Shown in pieces: positions 16,625 through 26,430 of a DNA stretch of 64,000 nucleotides (the first letter of the stretch is position 1; each line of letters begins with the position of its first letter). Both the position numbers and the translations under genes were made by a program. The DNA comes from Pedobacter aquae (GTDB taxonomy: Bacteria; Bacteroidota; Bacteroidia; Sphingobacteriales; Sphingobacteriaceae), in contig NZ_CP043329.1 in NCBI RefSeq assembly GCF_008195825.1, positions 868,001 to 932,000 on the forward strand, given 5' to 3'. The notes below the pieces were generated by a model. It saw nothing but the letters and a program-made list of their open reading frames with translations. It did no database searches and was not told where the DNA came from.

Positions 16625-17134
16625 CGTTAAAAGAAATATTTAAAGTTTATTTAATGAAATTAAGCAAGTTGTGCCTTATACAGAAGTTTTTGCTAAGATG
16701 ATACAGAACTTGGAGAAAATGGTATAATGGTTAGGGGGGAGTCCGATGTCCGCAGTCCGCTGTCCGAGGTCCGCTGTCGGAAGACCGCAGACCGATGTCC
16801 GAAGACCGCCGATCGAGGCTCGAAGTAAAGAGTATTAAGAATAAATCCTTAGCTCTCAACCCAAAACTGACAACTGATAACCGGAAACTGGCAACCGACA
16901 ACCAACAACCAACAACTGACAACCAACAACTGATAACTGGCAACTGATAACCAACAACTGATAACTGGCAACTGACAACCAACAACTGATAACCGTCAAC
17001 TGATAACCAACAACTGATAACCGTCAACTGATAACCAACAACTGATAAATAAATATGGGACTTTTTCCATCTCGTCGGTCATGATATAAAAGCTTTGGCT
17101 TTTGAAAAACCATAATTCCTTTTAAATTTAAGAT
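16625..17134. repeat. Intergenic low-complexity repeats between divergent operons
   Basis: Two degenerate arrays occupy 16736-17046. The first (to about 16816) is built of 7-8-base variants of GTCCGATG and GTCCGCAG. The second repeats AACTGATAACC, AACTGGCAACC and AACCAACAACC units, with almost no G on the plus strand in places. A minus-strand frame through it (16731-17027) encodes only LSVVSCQLSVVG-like repeats and is not a gene. The remaining bases next to each start codon probably hold the divergent promoters. Confidence 0.75.
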
Positions 17135-18394
17135 ATGAACAAGATTGTATTTACAACAAAACGAGGTTTTTATACGGTAGTAACTTTGTTTTTAATGTTA
17201 GCATTAAGCAGCCAGGCGCAAGATGATTTTGTAAAGAAAAGCTTTGCTACGGCGGCTCCACTTTACGAAAATCTATTGAAAACTACCGAAGGAAATTTTA
17301 AAGATTATCCACACGCTTTATACCCTGATGGTAGGTTGAAATATCTTCAAATAGACGAGTGGACAGGTGGTTTTTGGCCAGGTGCTTTATGGTATATGTA
17401 CGAGTTTACCAAAGACGATAAATGGCGCAAACATGCTGAAGCATGGACAAATTCTTTAGAAACAAACCAGTACAATACTCAGCATCATGATATTGGTTTT
17501 ATGATGTATTGCAGCTATGGAAATGCCATCAGGTTTAACCCAAATCCAAAATATCAAGAGATTTTGGTGCAATCTGCTAAGTCTTTATGTAAAAGATATT
17601 CGCCCGTGGTAGGCAGCATCCAATCATGGAACAAGCGTAAATCAAAAGGGAATATCAATACTTGGGAATACCCCGTGATTATGGATAACATGATGAATTT
17701 AGAATTGCTTTTTTATGCTGCTAAAGTTACAGGTGATACCATTTATAAACATATCGCTATCAAGCATGCCGAGCAAACCATGAAAAACCATATCAGAGCA
17801 GATTATAGCTCTTACCATGTGGTAAACTATGATCCTCAAACGGGTAAAGTCTTGCATCAACAAACTTTACAAGGTTTTTCTGATAACTCTACTTGGGCTA
17901 GGGGACAAGCCTGGGGAATTCATGGTTTTACCACTACGTATCGTGAAACTAAAGACGAAAGATTTCTAAAAACAGCTATCGGTTTGGCAGATTTCTTCAT
18001 CAAACATCCTAACCTACCAAAAGATAAAATACCTTATTGGGATTTTAATGTTGGACAGCCAGGCTATAAACCCGATTGGAATTTTAACCCTCAGCAATAC
18101 CAACCTACACCAAGAGATGCATCGGCGGCAGCTATAACCAGTTCTGCCTTATTAGAGTTGAGTACTTATGTGAAAGGAGCAAAAGCTAAACTGTACAGAA
18201 ATACAGCTATCCAAATGTTAAAGTCTTTAAGTACTGATGCTTACCTCAATACAGATCAAGCTAATCCTTATTTCTTATTGAAGCATAGCACTGGTAATTT
18301 ACCAAGCAATAATGAGGTAAATGTGCCGCTTATTTATGCCGATTATTATTTCCTAGAAGCTTTATTGAGGTATCAAAAATTAACAGCTAAATAA
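17135..18394 (+). CDS. GH88 unsaturated glucuronyl hydrolase, secreted
   Basis: A 419-residue protein with a signal peptide (residues about 1-28, ending SSQAQ). The (alpha/alpha)6-barrel of family GH88 is evident: DEWTGGFWPGALWYMYE, NTWEYPVIMDNMMNLELL with a candidate catalytic Asp, and STWARGQAWGIHGFTTTYRET. Such enzymes hydrate the double bond of 4,5-unsaturated uronic acids left by polysaccharide lyases, releasing the terminal sugar. It is followed after one base by the EEP gene. Its presence with an esterase and a DUF5703 hydrolase suggests breakdown of an acetylated, uronic-acid-containing polysaccharide. No SusC/SusD pair is adjacent. Confidence 0.85.
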   Translation: MNKIVFTTKRGFYTVVTLFLMLALSSQAQDDFVKKSFATAAPLYENLLKTTEGNFKDYPHALYPDGRLKYLQIDEWTGGFWPGALWYMYEFTKDDKWRKHAEAWTNSLETNQYNTQHHDIGFMMYCSYGNAIRFNPNPKYQEILVQSAKSLCKRYSPVVGSIQSWNKRKSKGNINTWEYPVIMDNMMNLELLFYAAKVTGDTIYKHIAIKHAEQTMKNHIRADYSSYHVVNYDPQTGKVLHQQTLQGFSDNSTWARGQAWGIHGFTTTYRETKDERFLKTAIGLADFFIKHPNLPKDKIPYWDFNVGQPGYKPDWNFNPQQYQPTPRDASAAAITSSALLELSTYVKGAKAKLYRNTAIQMLKSLSTDAYLNTDQANPYFLLKHSTGNLPSNNEVNVPLIYADYYFLEALLRYQKLTAK

Positions 18395-18395
18395 G

Positions 18396-19187
18396 ATGAA
18401 AAAGCTGTTTTTTATAGCCCTTTTATTATTCAACTTTGCTGATTTAAGGGCTCAAAGTCAGGAAATATTACTTAAAGTGATGTCTTTCAATATTCACCAT
18501 GCAAACCCGCCAGCAGAAGAACAAAGCGGTAAAATAGATATAGATGCGATTGCCAATGCCATTAAACAAAGTCATGCAGATATCATTGCCCTACAAGAAA
18601 TTGATGAAAATACTAAAAGAAGTGGTAAAGGCAACCAAGCAAAGCTGATAGCTAAAAAGCTAGGCCTTAAAGTGTATTTCGCTAAAGCGATAGATTTTCA
18701 AGGTGGTGCTTATGGTATAGCTATTTTATCTAAATTCCCCATGAGCGAGCATCAAATATACCGCTTAACCAATCAGGCTGATGCCGAGGCAGAACCTAGA
18801 GTTTTGCAAACGGTAAAGATCAAACTACCGGGGAAACACTATATCCGCTTTGTCAATACGCATCTTGATTTCTTAGAGACAGGTAACCGCGAGTTGCAAG
18901 CACAGCAGATTGTAGACATCACTAAAACTGAAAAATTGCCTTTAATTATAGCGGGCGACTGGAATGCTAGTCCGCAAAGCAAAACCTTAAGCATTATGGA
19001 TGGCGCTTTTACCAGAACCTGTACAGATTGCCCCTCAACCTATCCGGATGATAAATACAGTACCGCTATAGATTTCATTGCTTTTGATAAAAAAACAGGT
19101 TTTAAAGTGAAAAGTCATCAAGTTTTAAATCAGGTACAGGCATCAGACCATTATCCTATAGTAGCAGAATTGGTTTTGAATAAGTAA
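18396..19187 (+). CDS. Endonuclease/exonuclease/phosphatase (EEP) family protein, secreted
   Basis: A 263-residue protein with a signal peptide (residues 1-19). EEP motifs occur in order: VMSFNIHHANP, IIALQEIDENT (metal-binding Glu), RFVNTHLDFLE, IIAGDWNASP (Asp and Asn), and QASDHYPIVAEL (Asp-His). The metal-dependent phosphodiesterase fold acts on nucleic acids, phospholipids or inositol phosphates. The export signal suggests an extracellular or periplasmic substrate. The start codon lies one base after the GH88 stop, so the two are co-transcribed. Confidence 0.8.
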   Translation: MKKLFFIALLLFNFADLRAQSQEILLKVMSFNIHHANPPAEEQSGKIDIDAIANAIKQSHADIIALQEIDENTKRSGKGNQAKLIAKKLGLKVYFAKAIDFQGGAYGIAILSKFPMSEHQIYRLTNQADAEAEPRVLQTVKIKLPGKHYIRFVNTHLDFLETGNRELQAQQIVDITKTEKLPLIIAGDWNASPQSKTLSIMDGAFTRTCTDCPSTYPDDKYSTAIDFIAFDKKTGFKVKSHQVLNQVQASDHYPIVAELVLNK

Positions 19188-19201
19188 TTCATGAGCAAAA
19201 G

Positions 19202-19235
19202 ATCAGCAGCGTTTCCTAAAAGGAGCGCTGCATCT
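19202..19235 (+). terminator. Hairpin after the EEP gene
   Basis: GCAGCG (19206-19211) pairs with CGCTGC (19226-19231), with inner pairing CCT/AGG around AAA. It starts about 15 bases after the EEP stop. There is no long T-run, so termination strength is uncertain. Confidence 0.45.
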
Positions 19236-19430
19236 TACCAAACGCCCAAACCACCCAACAAACTAACCAACTAACAACCTAACCACCTAACAACCCAACC
19301 ACCTAACAACCCAACCACCTAACAACCCAACCAACTAACCACCTAACAACCCAACAAACTAACCAACTAACAAACTAACCACCCAACAAACCAACCAACT
19401 AACCAACTAACAAACTAACCAACTACCCCC
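19236..19430. repeat. AACCAACTAACC-type degenerate tandem repeat
   Basis: About 195 bases composed only of A, C and T on the plus strand, made of 4-8-base units such as AACTAACC, AACCACCT and AACAACCC in irregular order. It fills the gap between the convergent EEP and blh genes. The same family recurs at 49395-49460. No coding potential is seen. Confidence 0.8.
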
Positions 19431-19432
19431 CC

Positions 19433-20308
19433 CTAACCCCCATAAAGCCTATGCATCACCAATACATGCGGTAAGGTAATCAGCGAAAGCAAGATGAAAG
19501 ATTGTCCGATATTAAAATCAAAGAAATAGAGGTAGAGCGCAAATCCTGCTAAGGAAATAAGGCTAAAAGGCAGCATCGCTATAAAGAAATCTCTTTTACG
19601 TTTTTGATACCGCTGGGTATAGAATATCACCTGGTGCTGGGTAGATTGTAGCGCATGCCATAAGCAAAAAACCACAATAAAGCCAAATAATAAAGGCGTG
19701 AAAAGGTACCATAAGGTTACCAAAACAAGCTGTAAGCAATATTTAAGAAGATGCTGCTTTTGGTAAATATAGATGCTGATGAGGTAAGCAAAACCGAGTA
19801 ATAATAGGGTTGCTATTTGCCAGTTAGTTAATGTAAGCGGACTGGTATCATAAATGAACTCGTTAAAATTACCCTTGCCAATCATGGCCTTGAAAATAAA
19901 TAGCGCTTCTTCCAGATGTAAAACCACAGGGAAAGCCAGCAAAACAATACCCCATAAAATAGAAGGGAAGTAGCTGATGTTCTCATTCTCGAAATTAGAC
20001 TGACCAAAATGATGGAAAGAAACCACAAAAAACACCAAAAGCGCCAATAAAGGGATAAAATACCATAAAAGAGCATAAGCCGCTATAATCCCTAAATAAA
20101 GCACTAGAAATTTTGCCATTCCCAACCAGTTTTGCTCTTTACGGTACAAATGGTCGTTAGCACCATGCGGAATACCTATGCTACATAATAGAATACCAGC
20201 CAGAAGAACCTGCGTAATTGGACCAAAATGGAAGAAGTAAAAAAGCAGTAGCAATACAAACTGCAAAATCATTTGTATGGTAAATAATTTAGAGTTGATG
20301 TATAGCAT
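19433..20308 (-). CDS. blh: Blh/Brp-type beta-carotene 15,15'-dioxygenase
   Basis: A 291-residue polytopic membrane protein with six to eight predicted helices. The Brp/Blh signature GIPHGANDHLY lies at about residues 45-55, FHHFGQSNFEN near 100-110, and HALQSTQHQ near 220, supplying the His residues that bind the catalytic iron. By family knowledge it cleaves beta-carotene into two retinal molecules. The ATG is four bases after the crtY stop on the same strand, and the rhodopsin gene precedes crtY, so the operon makes the pump, its carotenoid precursor and its retinal. Length is normal. Confidence 0.92.
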   Translation of the reverse strand: MLYINSKLFTIQMILQFVLLLLFYFFHFGPITQVLLAGILLCSIGIPHGANDHLYRKEQNWLGMAKFLVLYLGIIAAYALLWYFIPLLALLVFFVVSFHHFGQSNFENENISYFPSILWGIVLLAFPVVLHLEEALFIFKAMIGKGNFNEFIYDTSPLTLTNWQIATLLLLGFAYLISIYIYQKQHLLKYCLQLVLVTLWYLFTPLLFGFIVVFCLWHALQSTQHQVIFYTQRYQKRKRDFFIAMLPFSLISLAGFALYLYFFDFNIGQSFILLSLITLPHVLVMHRLYGG

Positions 20309-20312
20309 AGGT

Positions 20313-21506
20313 TTACTTTGTGAAATAGCGGATTAATGATTTTAAAAACAACAAGATAGGCAATTTAGAAAATATCATAACCTCTTCTTTGATGCTGGTT
20401 TCTTCATCCAAAAATTTTAATATTCTTGGAGTAGGTTGTTTCTTAAAAAGTGTTTGAAATATTTCTTTACCTCGTTGTGGCTGCGATACCAAAATTTGTA
20501 ATAATATAGTGTCGTAAACCCTAAAGCGCCAAGGCCTATAAGTGGTGGGTAAGGCAGCATGGGTAGCCATCGCTTTAGCCAAATCATCAGCATATTTAGC
20601 CATCCTTTTAAAGCCGTAGCCCGTGGTGGGTTTTATGGCGCCTGCCAGTGTACCTAAGAAAATAATGTTTTCGTTTTTATGTAAAGTTTTGCGCTTGCTA
20701 TCAAAATGGGTGGTCATGGGTATAGCGCCCACTTCTGTTTCTGTAATTTCGTAAGGGGTGTTTCTTGCGGCAAGGTAATCTTTCAGTAAAGCCTCGGCTG
20801 CTGTGGGGTTTAATTTTTCCTCACCAAAGCGGGTTATTTCTACTAAAGATTCTGTATCTGAAAAAGGCAACTCGTATAAAAATTGTGTTTGACCATTTTG
20901 CGGAATATCAAAATCCATTAAAGTCATACGCGAAGAATTAAAAACTGGCTTCAAGGTTTTTACTCGCCAGCCCACAAAAGACTGCCACATTAAAATATGC
21001 TGCTTATCGTTATTGTTTAAATAAGTTTTCAGTGGCTGCGAGCTAAAAACATCTTCTCCATCCGCTAAGGCAGATAAAAATAGCTTACTGGTTTTCCAAG
21101 ATGCTTGTTTGGTTTTTACCATCAAATCCGGAGACTGTGAATAATCCTCAAAAGAAGTATATAACCAGCTAATATTCTCACATTTAGCTAATAGATTTTT
21201 CATTTTTAGATAAAAATCATTACTTCTAATATGGTAATAAGAATAGGGAAAAATACTTCCACTTTTAGAGGTAGCCTCTGCGTTAAGCGAATAATGCCAA
21301 ACCTTATCTGCCAGTTGCTGGGGGCTAAGCTCTTCTTTAGCCCAATAGCACCAAGTTCTATCGTTAAACTTCTGGGTGTCTTGCTCAACAATAACAAGCG
21401 TTTTATGCTTTAATAATCCATGTTTATATAAAGCATAAGCCATCCATAAACCAGATGCGCCAGCGCCAATAATGGTATAGTTATAAAAAGTAGGGTTACT
21501 TTGCAT
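20313..21506 (-). CDS. crtY: Lycopene beta-cyclase (CrtY family)
   Basis: A 397-residue flavoprotein. It opens with the dinucleotide-binding motif GAGASGLWMAYAL (residues about 13-25), followed by the lycopene-cyclase signature NDRTWCYW near residue 50; GTLAGAIKPTTGYGFKRM near residue 290 is the C-terminal FAD/substrate motif. It converts lycopene to beta-carotene, the substrate of Blh encoded four bases downstream. The rhodopsin gene lies 75 bases upstream on the same strand. Other carotenoid genes (crtE, crtB, crtI, crtZ) are not in this window and must lie elsewhere. Confidence 0.92.
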   Translation of the reverse strand: MQSNPTFYNYTIIGAGASGLWMAYALYKHGLLKHKTLVIVEQDTQKFNDRTWCYWAKEELSPQQLADKVWHYSLNAEATSKSGSIFPYSYYHIRSNDFYLKMKNLLAKCENISWLYTSFEDYSQSPDLMVKTKQASWKTSKLFLSALADGEDVFSSQPLKTYLNNNDKQHILMWQSFVGWRVKTLKPVFNSSRMTLMDFDIPQNGQTQFLYELPFSDTESLVEITRFGEEKLNPTAAEALLKDYLAARNTPYEITETEVGAIPMTTHFDSKRKTLHKNENIIFLGTLAGAIKPTTGYGFKRMAKYADDLAKAMATHAALPTTYRPWRFRVYDTILLQILVSQPQRGKEIFQTLFKKQPTPRILKFLDEETSIKEEVMIFSKLPILLFLKSLIRYFTK

Positions 21507-21581
21507 AAACTGCTGCTAAAAAAGCTTGTAAAAACAAAACTTGTTTAAGGCTCCGTTTTGCTGTTAGTTAGTGTGTGTTAA

Positions 21582-22316
21582 TTAAGCTTTTTTGCTATTG
21601 ATAGCAATATTGTATACAACTAAACCAAAACCAATTTTGTTGATAGCATCAGCAATGTTATAGAATAAATCTACATTGCTAGACTCCCAACCTAAACCGG
21701 TATTTAACCATCCACCTGGCATACACATGTAACCAATTGGATAAATAGCCCAACCTACCAACACAAACCATCCTAAGGTATTGATACCTTTGATAACGGT
21801 ACTGTCGCCAGTATTTTTAGCTAATTTTGCTACTTCACCATACCAAGCAGAGTACAATACGTACACATAACCAATGGTAGATAAAGTTCCCCATAAAGCT
21901 ACCTGAGTGCTGTCTCCACCAGAGAAAGCTTCACCAATGTAACCTGTTACTAACATAAATACCGATGCAAGGATCAACTTCCACAATAAAGAAGTTTTAG
22001 CACCAGCAGATTTAGTTAATAAATAAAATTCAACACACATTAACGGTACCGTTAAAGTCCAGTCAATGTACCTCAAAGCAGTAGGCGTTTGGCCAGTTGC
22101 CAAATAATAGTCTCTCATGTAATAGTAATGTACTGCAGCAATACCAGTAATTAATGCAGAAACTAACATAGAGAGTTTCCATTTTCCGTCTACACTTCCT
22201 CTTTCAAAGAAGAAAAAAACAGATGCGGCTAACATAGCCATGTACCCTGTAAAGAAGGTAAAAGCAATCGGGTCATCCACAGGGATAGCAACCACGTTTA
22301 AAATTGATGAAATCAT
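21582..22316 (-). CDS. Proton-pumping microbial rhodopsin with antenna-type fenestration glycine
   Basis: A 244-residue seven-helix rhodopsin. Helix C reads RYIDWTLTVPLMCVEF, giving Asp85, Thr89 and Glu96, the DTE pattern of outward proton pumps, with Met93 at the green-tuning position. His63 in helix B matches the His partner of the proton acceptor. The retinal Schiff-base Lys is Lys227 (DAINKIGF). In helix E (ALWGTLSTIGYVYVLY), Gly143 aligns with Gly156 of xanthorhodopsin, where bacteriorhodopsin has Trp138. This opening allows carotenoid antennas to contact retinal. The gene leads an operon with crtY and blh. It acts in the inner membrane, generating proton motive force in light. Confidence 0.93.
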   Translation of the reverse strand: MISSILNVVAIPVDDPIAFTFFTGYMAMLAASVFFFFERGSVDGKWKLSMLVSALITGIAAVHYYYMRDYYLATGQTPTALRYIDWTLTVPLMCVEFYLLTKSAGAKTSLLWKLILASVFMLVTGYIGEAFSGGDSTQVALWGTLSTIGYVYVLYSAWYGEVAKLAKNTGDSTVIKGINTLGWFVLVGWAIYPIGYMCMPGGWLNTGLGWESSNVDLFYNIADAINKIGFGLVVYNIAINSKKA

Positions 22317-22351
22317 AAAATTTTGTTTAAGGTTTTACAATAATTGTTCAA

Positions 22352-22359
22352 CAAAAATA
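22352..22359 (-). promoter_or_regulatory. Candidate -7 box of the rhodopsin operon
   Basis: On the minus strand TATTTTTG, 36 bases before the rhodopsin ATG, fits the Bacteroidota -7 consensus TAnnTTTG. A clear TTG at the -33 position is not seen, so the call is tentative. Confidence 0.35.
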
Positions 22360-23659
22360 AATATAAAAAGTTTTAAATGTTTGATAGCTAGTGTGTTGTT
22401 TTATTAACAAAATTTTATGATTTTATATAAATGTGCCTTTTTGAGTATGTAAAGCCTTATTTTATCGGGGAAAAATGTGTAATTTTTACCTCAAATATTT
22501 TCATATTAAGATAAAATTGTCTTTAAAATAGGTGGTTTTGTTCGTGATTTTCAGTTGCCAACTGCCATTAATTCAGTTTCTAGTTGAGAGTTTCCAGTTT
22601 CCAGTTCTGGATGGTGAGTTTTATTGATTGATTTTTGATGGATTGAATTATTGATTAAGAGATTTTTGTGTCATCGCGATGAGGAACGAAGAAGCAATCT
22701 ATTTTTAATTTTTCCTTTTGAATTTTTAATTTTCCTTTTTAATTTTTAATTTTTCCTTTTGAATTTTTAATTTTTCCTTTTTAATTTTTCCTTTTTCCTT
22801 TTGAATTTTTAATTTTTCCTTTTTAATTTTTCCTTTTTCCTTTTGAATTTTTCCTTTTTAATTTTTAATTTTTCCTTTTGAATTTTTAATTTTTCCTTTT
22901 GAATTTTTCCTTTTGAATTTTTAATTTTTCCTTTTGAATTTTTAATTTTCCTTTTTAATTTTTAATTTTTCCTTTTTAATTTTTTCTTTTTCCTTTTTAA
23001 TTTTTCCTTTTTCCTTTTGAATTTTTCCTTTTTAATTTTTCTTTTTCCTTTTGAATTTTCCTTTTTAATTTTTAATTTTTCCTTTTGAATTTTTAATTTT
23101 CCTTTTTAATTTTTAATTTTTAATTTTTCCTTTTGAATTTTTAATTTTTCCTTTTTAATTTTTAATTAGAAAAGCCCATGCCGTACTACTATCATCCGCC
23201 AGTCCGGTGCTTTGCTTAACTCCTCGTCCATTTTCCGCAAAAGCTTCAAATGTCCTGTGGGGTATCGCCCTCGCCCCGGTTTAGGTGGGGTGGGGTTGAT
23301 ACATGTAGGTTGCAATACCTTTCAAAATATAATTGGGTGATATGAAATTTTATACTCAAGTCAAAATAGAAAAGAGCCTAATATATCCACAACATTCAAT
23401 TAATATTTTTACTGTTTCTTAGGGTGTATTCACTATATTGGACCTGTTAAATTAATTATCATTTTGTGAACTGAGTTAAAGAAATATTCAGTGATAAAAA
23501 GACTTCACAAACATGGCTTGTTGATAAAATAGGAAAGATCTATCAAACTAATGTTTACTACTTTCGTAATGTAAGAACCAAGTTTAAGGCATCAATGCCA
23601 AATCGAGTAAATCCTTGACGGTGATATCAAAGTATTAATTGTTTCAAACAAGAATAAAT
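22360..23659. repeat. Long intergenic gap: T-rich tandem repeats, interspersed-repeat remnants, gene remnant
   Basis: At 22667-22705 is a fragment of a common Bacteroidota intergenic repeat (GTCATCGCGATGAGGAACGA). From about 22706 to 23165 runs a degenerate array of TTTTTAA, TTTTTCC and TTTTGAA units. At 23166-23300 the minus strand reads in two overlapping frames like a repeat found at the ends of many Sphingobacteriaceae loci (one frame gives KAPDWRMIVVRHG). At 23475-23618 an open stretch without start codon (ending FKASMPNRVNP) looks like a decayed gene end. The last 40 bases should hold the hsd promoter. Confidence 0.6.
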
Positions 23660-26430
23660 ATGAACAAACAAAAACTCGCTGCTAAAATTTGGGCATCTGC
23701 CAATCAGATGCGTTCAAAAATTGAGGCTAACGAATACAAAGACTATATTTTAGGTTTTATCTTTTACAAATACCTTTCAGAAAAGGAACTTCAATTTACA
23801 AAGAAAGAAGACTTCACGGAGGCAGACATAAAAGCATTGAGCGAAGAAGATACCGAAACAGTTGAACACATCAAAAGTAATATCGGCTACTTCATCGCTT
23901 ATGATAATCTATTTTCAACATGGATAAGCATAGATAAAGATTTTGATGTTGCCAATGTTCGTGATGCTCTTTCTGCATTTAGCCGTTTGATTAGTCCTGC
24001 TCACAAAAAATTGTTTGATGGCATTTTTGATACCTTACAAACTGGACTTAGCAAACTAGGCGATAGTGCAGCTTCTCAAACAAAAGCCATTCGTGACTTA
24101 CTACATTTAATCAAGGATATTCCAATGGATGGCAGGCAAGACTATGATGTGCTTGGTTTTATTTATGAATATCTAATTGAAAAGTTTGCTGCAAATGCCG
24201 GTAAAAAAGCAGGTGAATTTTATACCCCCACGAAGTATCGGTTTTGATGTCGGAAATAATCGCCCATCATTTGCGAGACAAAAAAGAAATTCAAATTTAT
24301 GACCCTACAAGTGGTTCGGGTTCTTTGCTCATCAATATTGGAAACAGCGTTGCAAAACACATAGATGATGAGAACAACATTAAATACTATGCTCAGGAAC
24401 TCAAAGAAAATACTTACAACCTAACCAGAATGAACTTGGTGATGAGAGGTATTTTACCGAACAATATTGTAACTCGTAACGGCGACACCTTAGAGTATGA
24501 CTGGCCATACTTTGACGAAAACGACCCTATTCATAGTTACAATCCACTTTATGTAGATGCAGTAGTTTCAAATCCACCGTATTCGCAAAAGTGGGACCCT
24601 GTTCACAAAGAAGCCGACCCACGTTATTCACGTTTTGGACTTGCACCAAAATCAAAAGCAGATTACGCTTTCTTACTGCATGACCTTTTTCACATCAAGC
24701 CTGATGGTATTATGGCTATTGTATTGCCGCATGGGGTGTTATTCCGTGGGGGTGAAGAAAGTATTATTCGTGAAAAGCTAATCGAATCAAATCATATTGA
24801 CACAATCATTGGTTTACCACCAGCGATATTTTTCGGAACTGGCATTCCAACTATCGTGATGATTCTTAAACAGAAACGTACCAACACAGATGTTTTGATT
24901 ATTGATGCATCCAAAGGTTTCGTAAAAGAAGGGAAAAACAACAAGCTAAGAGCGTCAGATATTAAACGAATAGCCGATACCGTTCGTGATCGTGAAACAT
25001 TGCCCAAATTTTCTAAAGTTGTAACACGAGAAGAAATCCGAGAGAATGAATATAACCTGAATATTCCTCGTTATGTTGATTCTTCTGAAAACCCTGAAAG
25101 TTGGGACATATACGCTTCTATGTTTGGCGGTATTCCTGAAAATGAAATTGACGAATTGCAAGTATTTTGGGAAGCTTTTCCTAAACTTCGAGATACATTG
25201 TTTGCCAAAAACTCACCTGTTAACTCAAACCTGATTGTTGACGACATCAACACAGCTATAAAGGAACACAAAAGCGTTCACGCTTTTGTAAACGGTTTCA
25301 ATACGGCATTTGCCGATTTTGGCAGTTACTTAAAAACCGAATTATTGACCAAAATCCTAACTGTAAAAGTCAACAGAGAAAAAACGGTGTTGAGTGATGA
25401 CATATTTAAGCGACTGGAAAACATCAAACTGATTGATAAATATGAAGCCTACCAACTTTTAGACAATGAATGGGGCGTAATAAATGTTGATTTAGAGATT
25501 ATACAAACGGAAGGGTTTGAAGCAACCAAAAAAGTGGACCCCAACATGGTTACCAAGAAAAAAGACGGAGTTGAACAAGAAGAGCAAGACGGATGGATGG
25601 GTAGAATTATGCCGTTTTTACTAGTGCAGGAAACTTATTTGAAAGACGAGCTAAACAGTTTAAGAACCAAAGAAAATAGAGTGGCTGAAATAGCCAGCGA
25701 GTTAGAAGAAATTATTGATTCACTTTCGGAGGAAGAAAGGGAAACAAGTATTTTAAATGACAATTATGATGCTTTTGTAGTAAAGGAGCTCAACGAATAC
25801 CTGAAAGAAATTTTTGCTGATGTGGAAACGGAAGAAATCAAAGTATTGAAGGTGTATTTAAACTTGCTTGAAAGCAAAGCAAAAAAGCCAGAGAAAGAAA
25901 ACTTCATAAAATCGCACAAAGAGGTGAATTGGTCGAAAATGGAGGCAAATAATGACGGCACTTTTGGCAAGGCAAATATCAACAAATACCTGTTTGAATT
26001 GCAATCAACTTTTACTTTCCCTGATGAATCTTTTGAAAACAAGATGGTGAAAGCATCAACTTTGTTGGTAGACGAAAAAGAGTTAAAAGCTCAAATAAAA
26101 GTAGCAGCAGCAGCACTACATTTAAAGACGAAAGAAACGATTGAGAACCTGACTGATGAACAAGTATTTGAATTGCTTGAGTTAAAATGGATTGTTCCAG
26201 TTGTTTCTTCATTGAACAATTTGCCCGAAACCATTATCACAACCCTTACCAACAAGGCGCAGACATTGGCAGACAAATACGCCATCACCTACTCTGATGT
26301 AGCCAAAGAAATTAAAGCAGCAGAAAGGACTTTGTCAATATTGATTGGCGACCTTGAAGGAAATGAGTTTGACATGAAAGGTTTGAACGAATTAAAATCA
26401 CTTTTAAAAACCGAAAAGCAAAATGGCTAA
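23660..26430 (+). pseudogene. hsdM: Type I restriction-modification DNA methyltransferase HsdM, frameshifted
   Basis: Residues up to GEFYTP (HsdM N-terminal helical domain, starting MNKQKLAAKIWASANQMRSK) end in a wrong-frame TKYRF stop at 24245-24247. The frame continues from 24247 with the N6-adenine methyltransferase core: DPTSGSGSLL (SAM binding, 24301) and NPPY (24571-24582). One extra C in the run at 24225-24229 (5 to 6) restores GEFYTPHEVSVLMSEI, the normal family sequence. The whole gene would encode about 920 residues, long for HsdM, with an extended helical C-terminus. It overlaps hsdS by eight bases. The break is either a sequencing error or real inactivation or phase variation. Confidence 0.88.

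Noticed and set aside
16731-17027. 98-codon minus-strand frame of LSVVSCQL-type repeats
   Set aside because: Translation of a degenerate tandem repeat; this type of spurious protein is a known annotation artefact.
19236-19430. CRISPR-like array
   Set aside because: Units are short, irregular and without unique spacers, and no cas genes are nearby; low-complexity repeat.
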